The notes under the pieces are model-generated. The model ran no database searches, was not told the DNA's origin, and saw only the letters and a program-made list of their open reading frames with translations. From Crenobacter intestini (GTDB lineage Bacteria > Pseudomonadota > Gammaproteobacteria > Burkholderiales > Chromobacteriaceae), in NCBI RefSeq assembly GCF_004919095.1, contig NZ_STGJ01000012.1, forward strand, positions 1-64,000: a stretch of DNA of 64,000 nucleotides, read 5' to 3'. This document shows positions 63,944 through 64,000 of the stretch, in pieces; positions within the stretch are counted from its first letter, which is position 1; each line of letters begins with the position of its first letter. Both the position numbers and the translations under genes were made by a program.

Positions 63944-64000
63944 ATGCAGGAAATGTCCGTCGTCAGCCTGATCCTCAACGCCAGCCTGGTCGTCCAGCTG
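63944..64000 (+). CDS. tolQ: Tol-Pal system protein TolQ, 5' fragment
   Basis: Only the first 19 codons are inside the window (MQEMSVVSLILNASLVVQL). The MSVVSLILNASLVVQL segment is typical of the TolQ N-terminus, before its first membrane helix; ExbB is the alternative. AAGGAAA precedes the ATG. TolQ with TolR energises outer-membrane constriction at division. Confidence 0.6.
   Translation, partial: MQEMSVVSLILNASLVVQL

Overview
The window reads as a gene-dense, high-GC (roughly two thirds G+C by eye) chromosomal segment of a betaproteobacterium. Gene content and order fit the Neisseriales, Chromobacteriaceae side: birA next to coaX, dusB-fis, nadD-rsfS-rlmH, zapA-6S RNA-5-formyl-THF cyclo-ligase, and an acetyltransferase-type PDH operon in which E3 carries its own lipoyl domain. 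This placement is an inference from synteny and protein character, not from a search. No tRNA, rRNA, CRISPR array, prophage, integrase or insertion sequence was seen.

Layout. 1-7.6 kb: phosphatidylserine synthase (minus strand), then a plus-strand run with a diiron ferritin-like protein, RfaE2, BirA, CoaX and a SPOR-domain protein, then a Tat-exported PhoX phosphatase behind a four-repeat Pho box. 7.6-10.2 kb: a DHA2-type MFS exporter and agmatinase. 10.2-15.2 kb and 20.7-27 kb: two blocks of cobalamin genes. The first holds cobT-cobC-cobS (minus strand) diverging from a cobalamin riboswitch with btuB-cobU. The second is a six-gene minus-strand operon, btuC-btuD-cbiB-cobD-btuF-cobQ, behind a second cobalamin riboswitch. 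Together they cover outer- and inner-membrane corrinoid uptake, cobyric acid formation, aminopropanol attachment and the nucleotide loop. The corrin-ring genes and the adenosyltransferase are not in view. Between the blocks lie a ZapB-like/ZapA pair, 6S RNA, the 5-formyl-THF cyclo-ligase, a CigR-like exported protein, an EVE-domain protein, a TSUP permease, a small exported protein and an Aer-like chemoreceptor.

27-34.4 kb: leuS, lptE, holA, a lytic transglycosylase, rlmH, rsfS, nadD and a beta-carbonic anhydrase. 34.5-39.4 kb: a DUF2804 protein and a sulfur-stress locus in which BigR diverges from a persulfide-dioxygenase-like metallohydrolase and leads two YeeE/YedE proteins and a SulP permease. 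39.5-46.3 kb: argH, a CSS-motif EAL phosphodiesterase, glpK/glpR and a BepA-like M48 protease. 46.5-52.6 kb: aceE-aceF-lpdA. 52.7-58.3 kb: tamA-tamB. 58.3-64 kb: rnpB, dusB-fis, purH, an inverted-repeat element, purD, tsaC and the start of tolQ.

Most of the window is core metabolism and envelope biogenesis. The more unusual signals are regulatory: the Pho box array at phoX; SD-sequestering hairpins at both B12 loci, plus a 12-codon ORF overlapping the btuC start; overlapping divergent promoters around a BigR operator; a hairpin-rich leader before agmatinase; paired direct repeats before aceE; and inverted repeats before tamA and argH. No clearly new multigene system was found.
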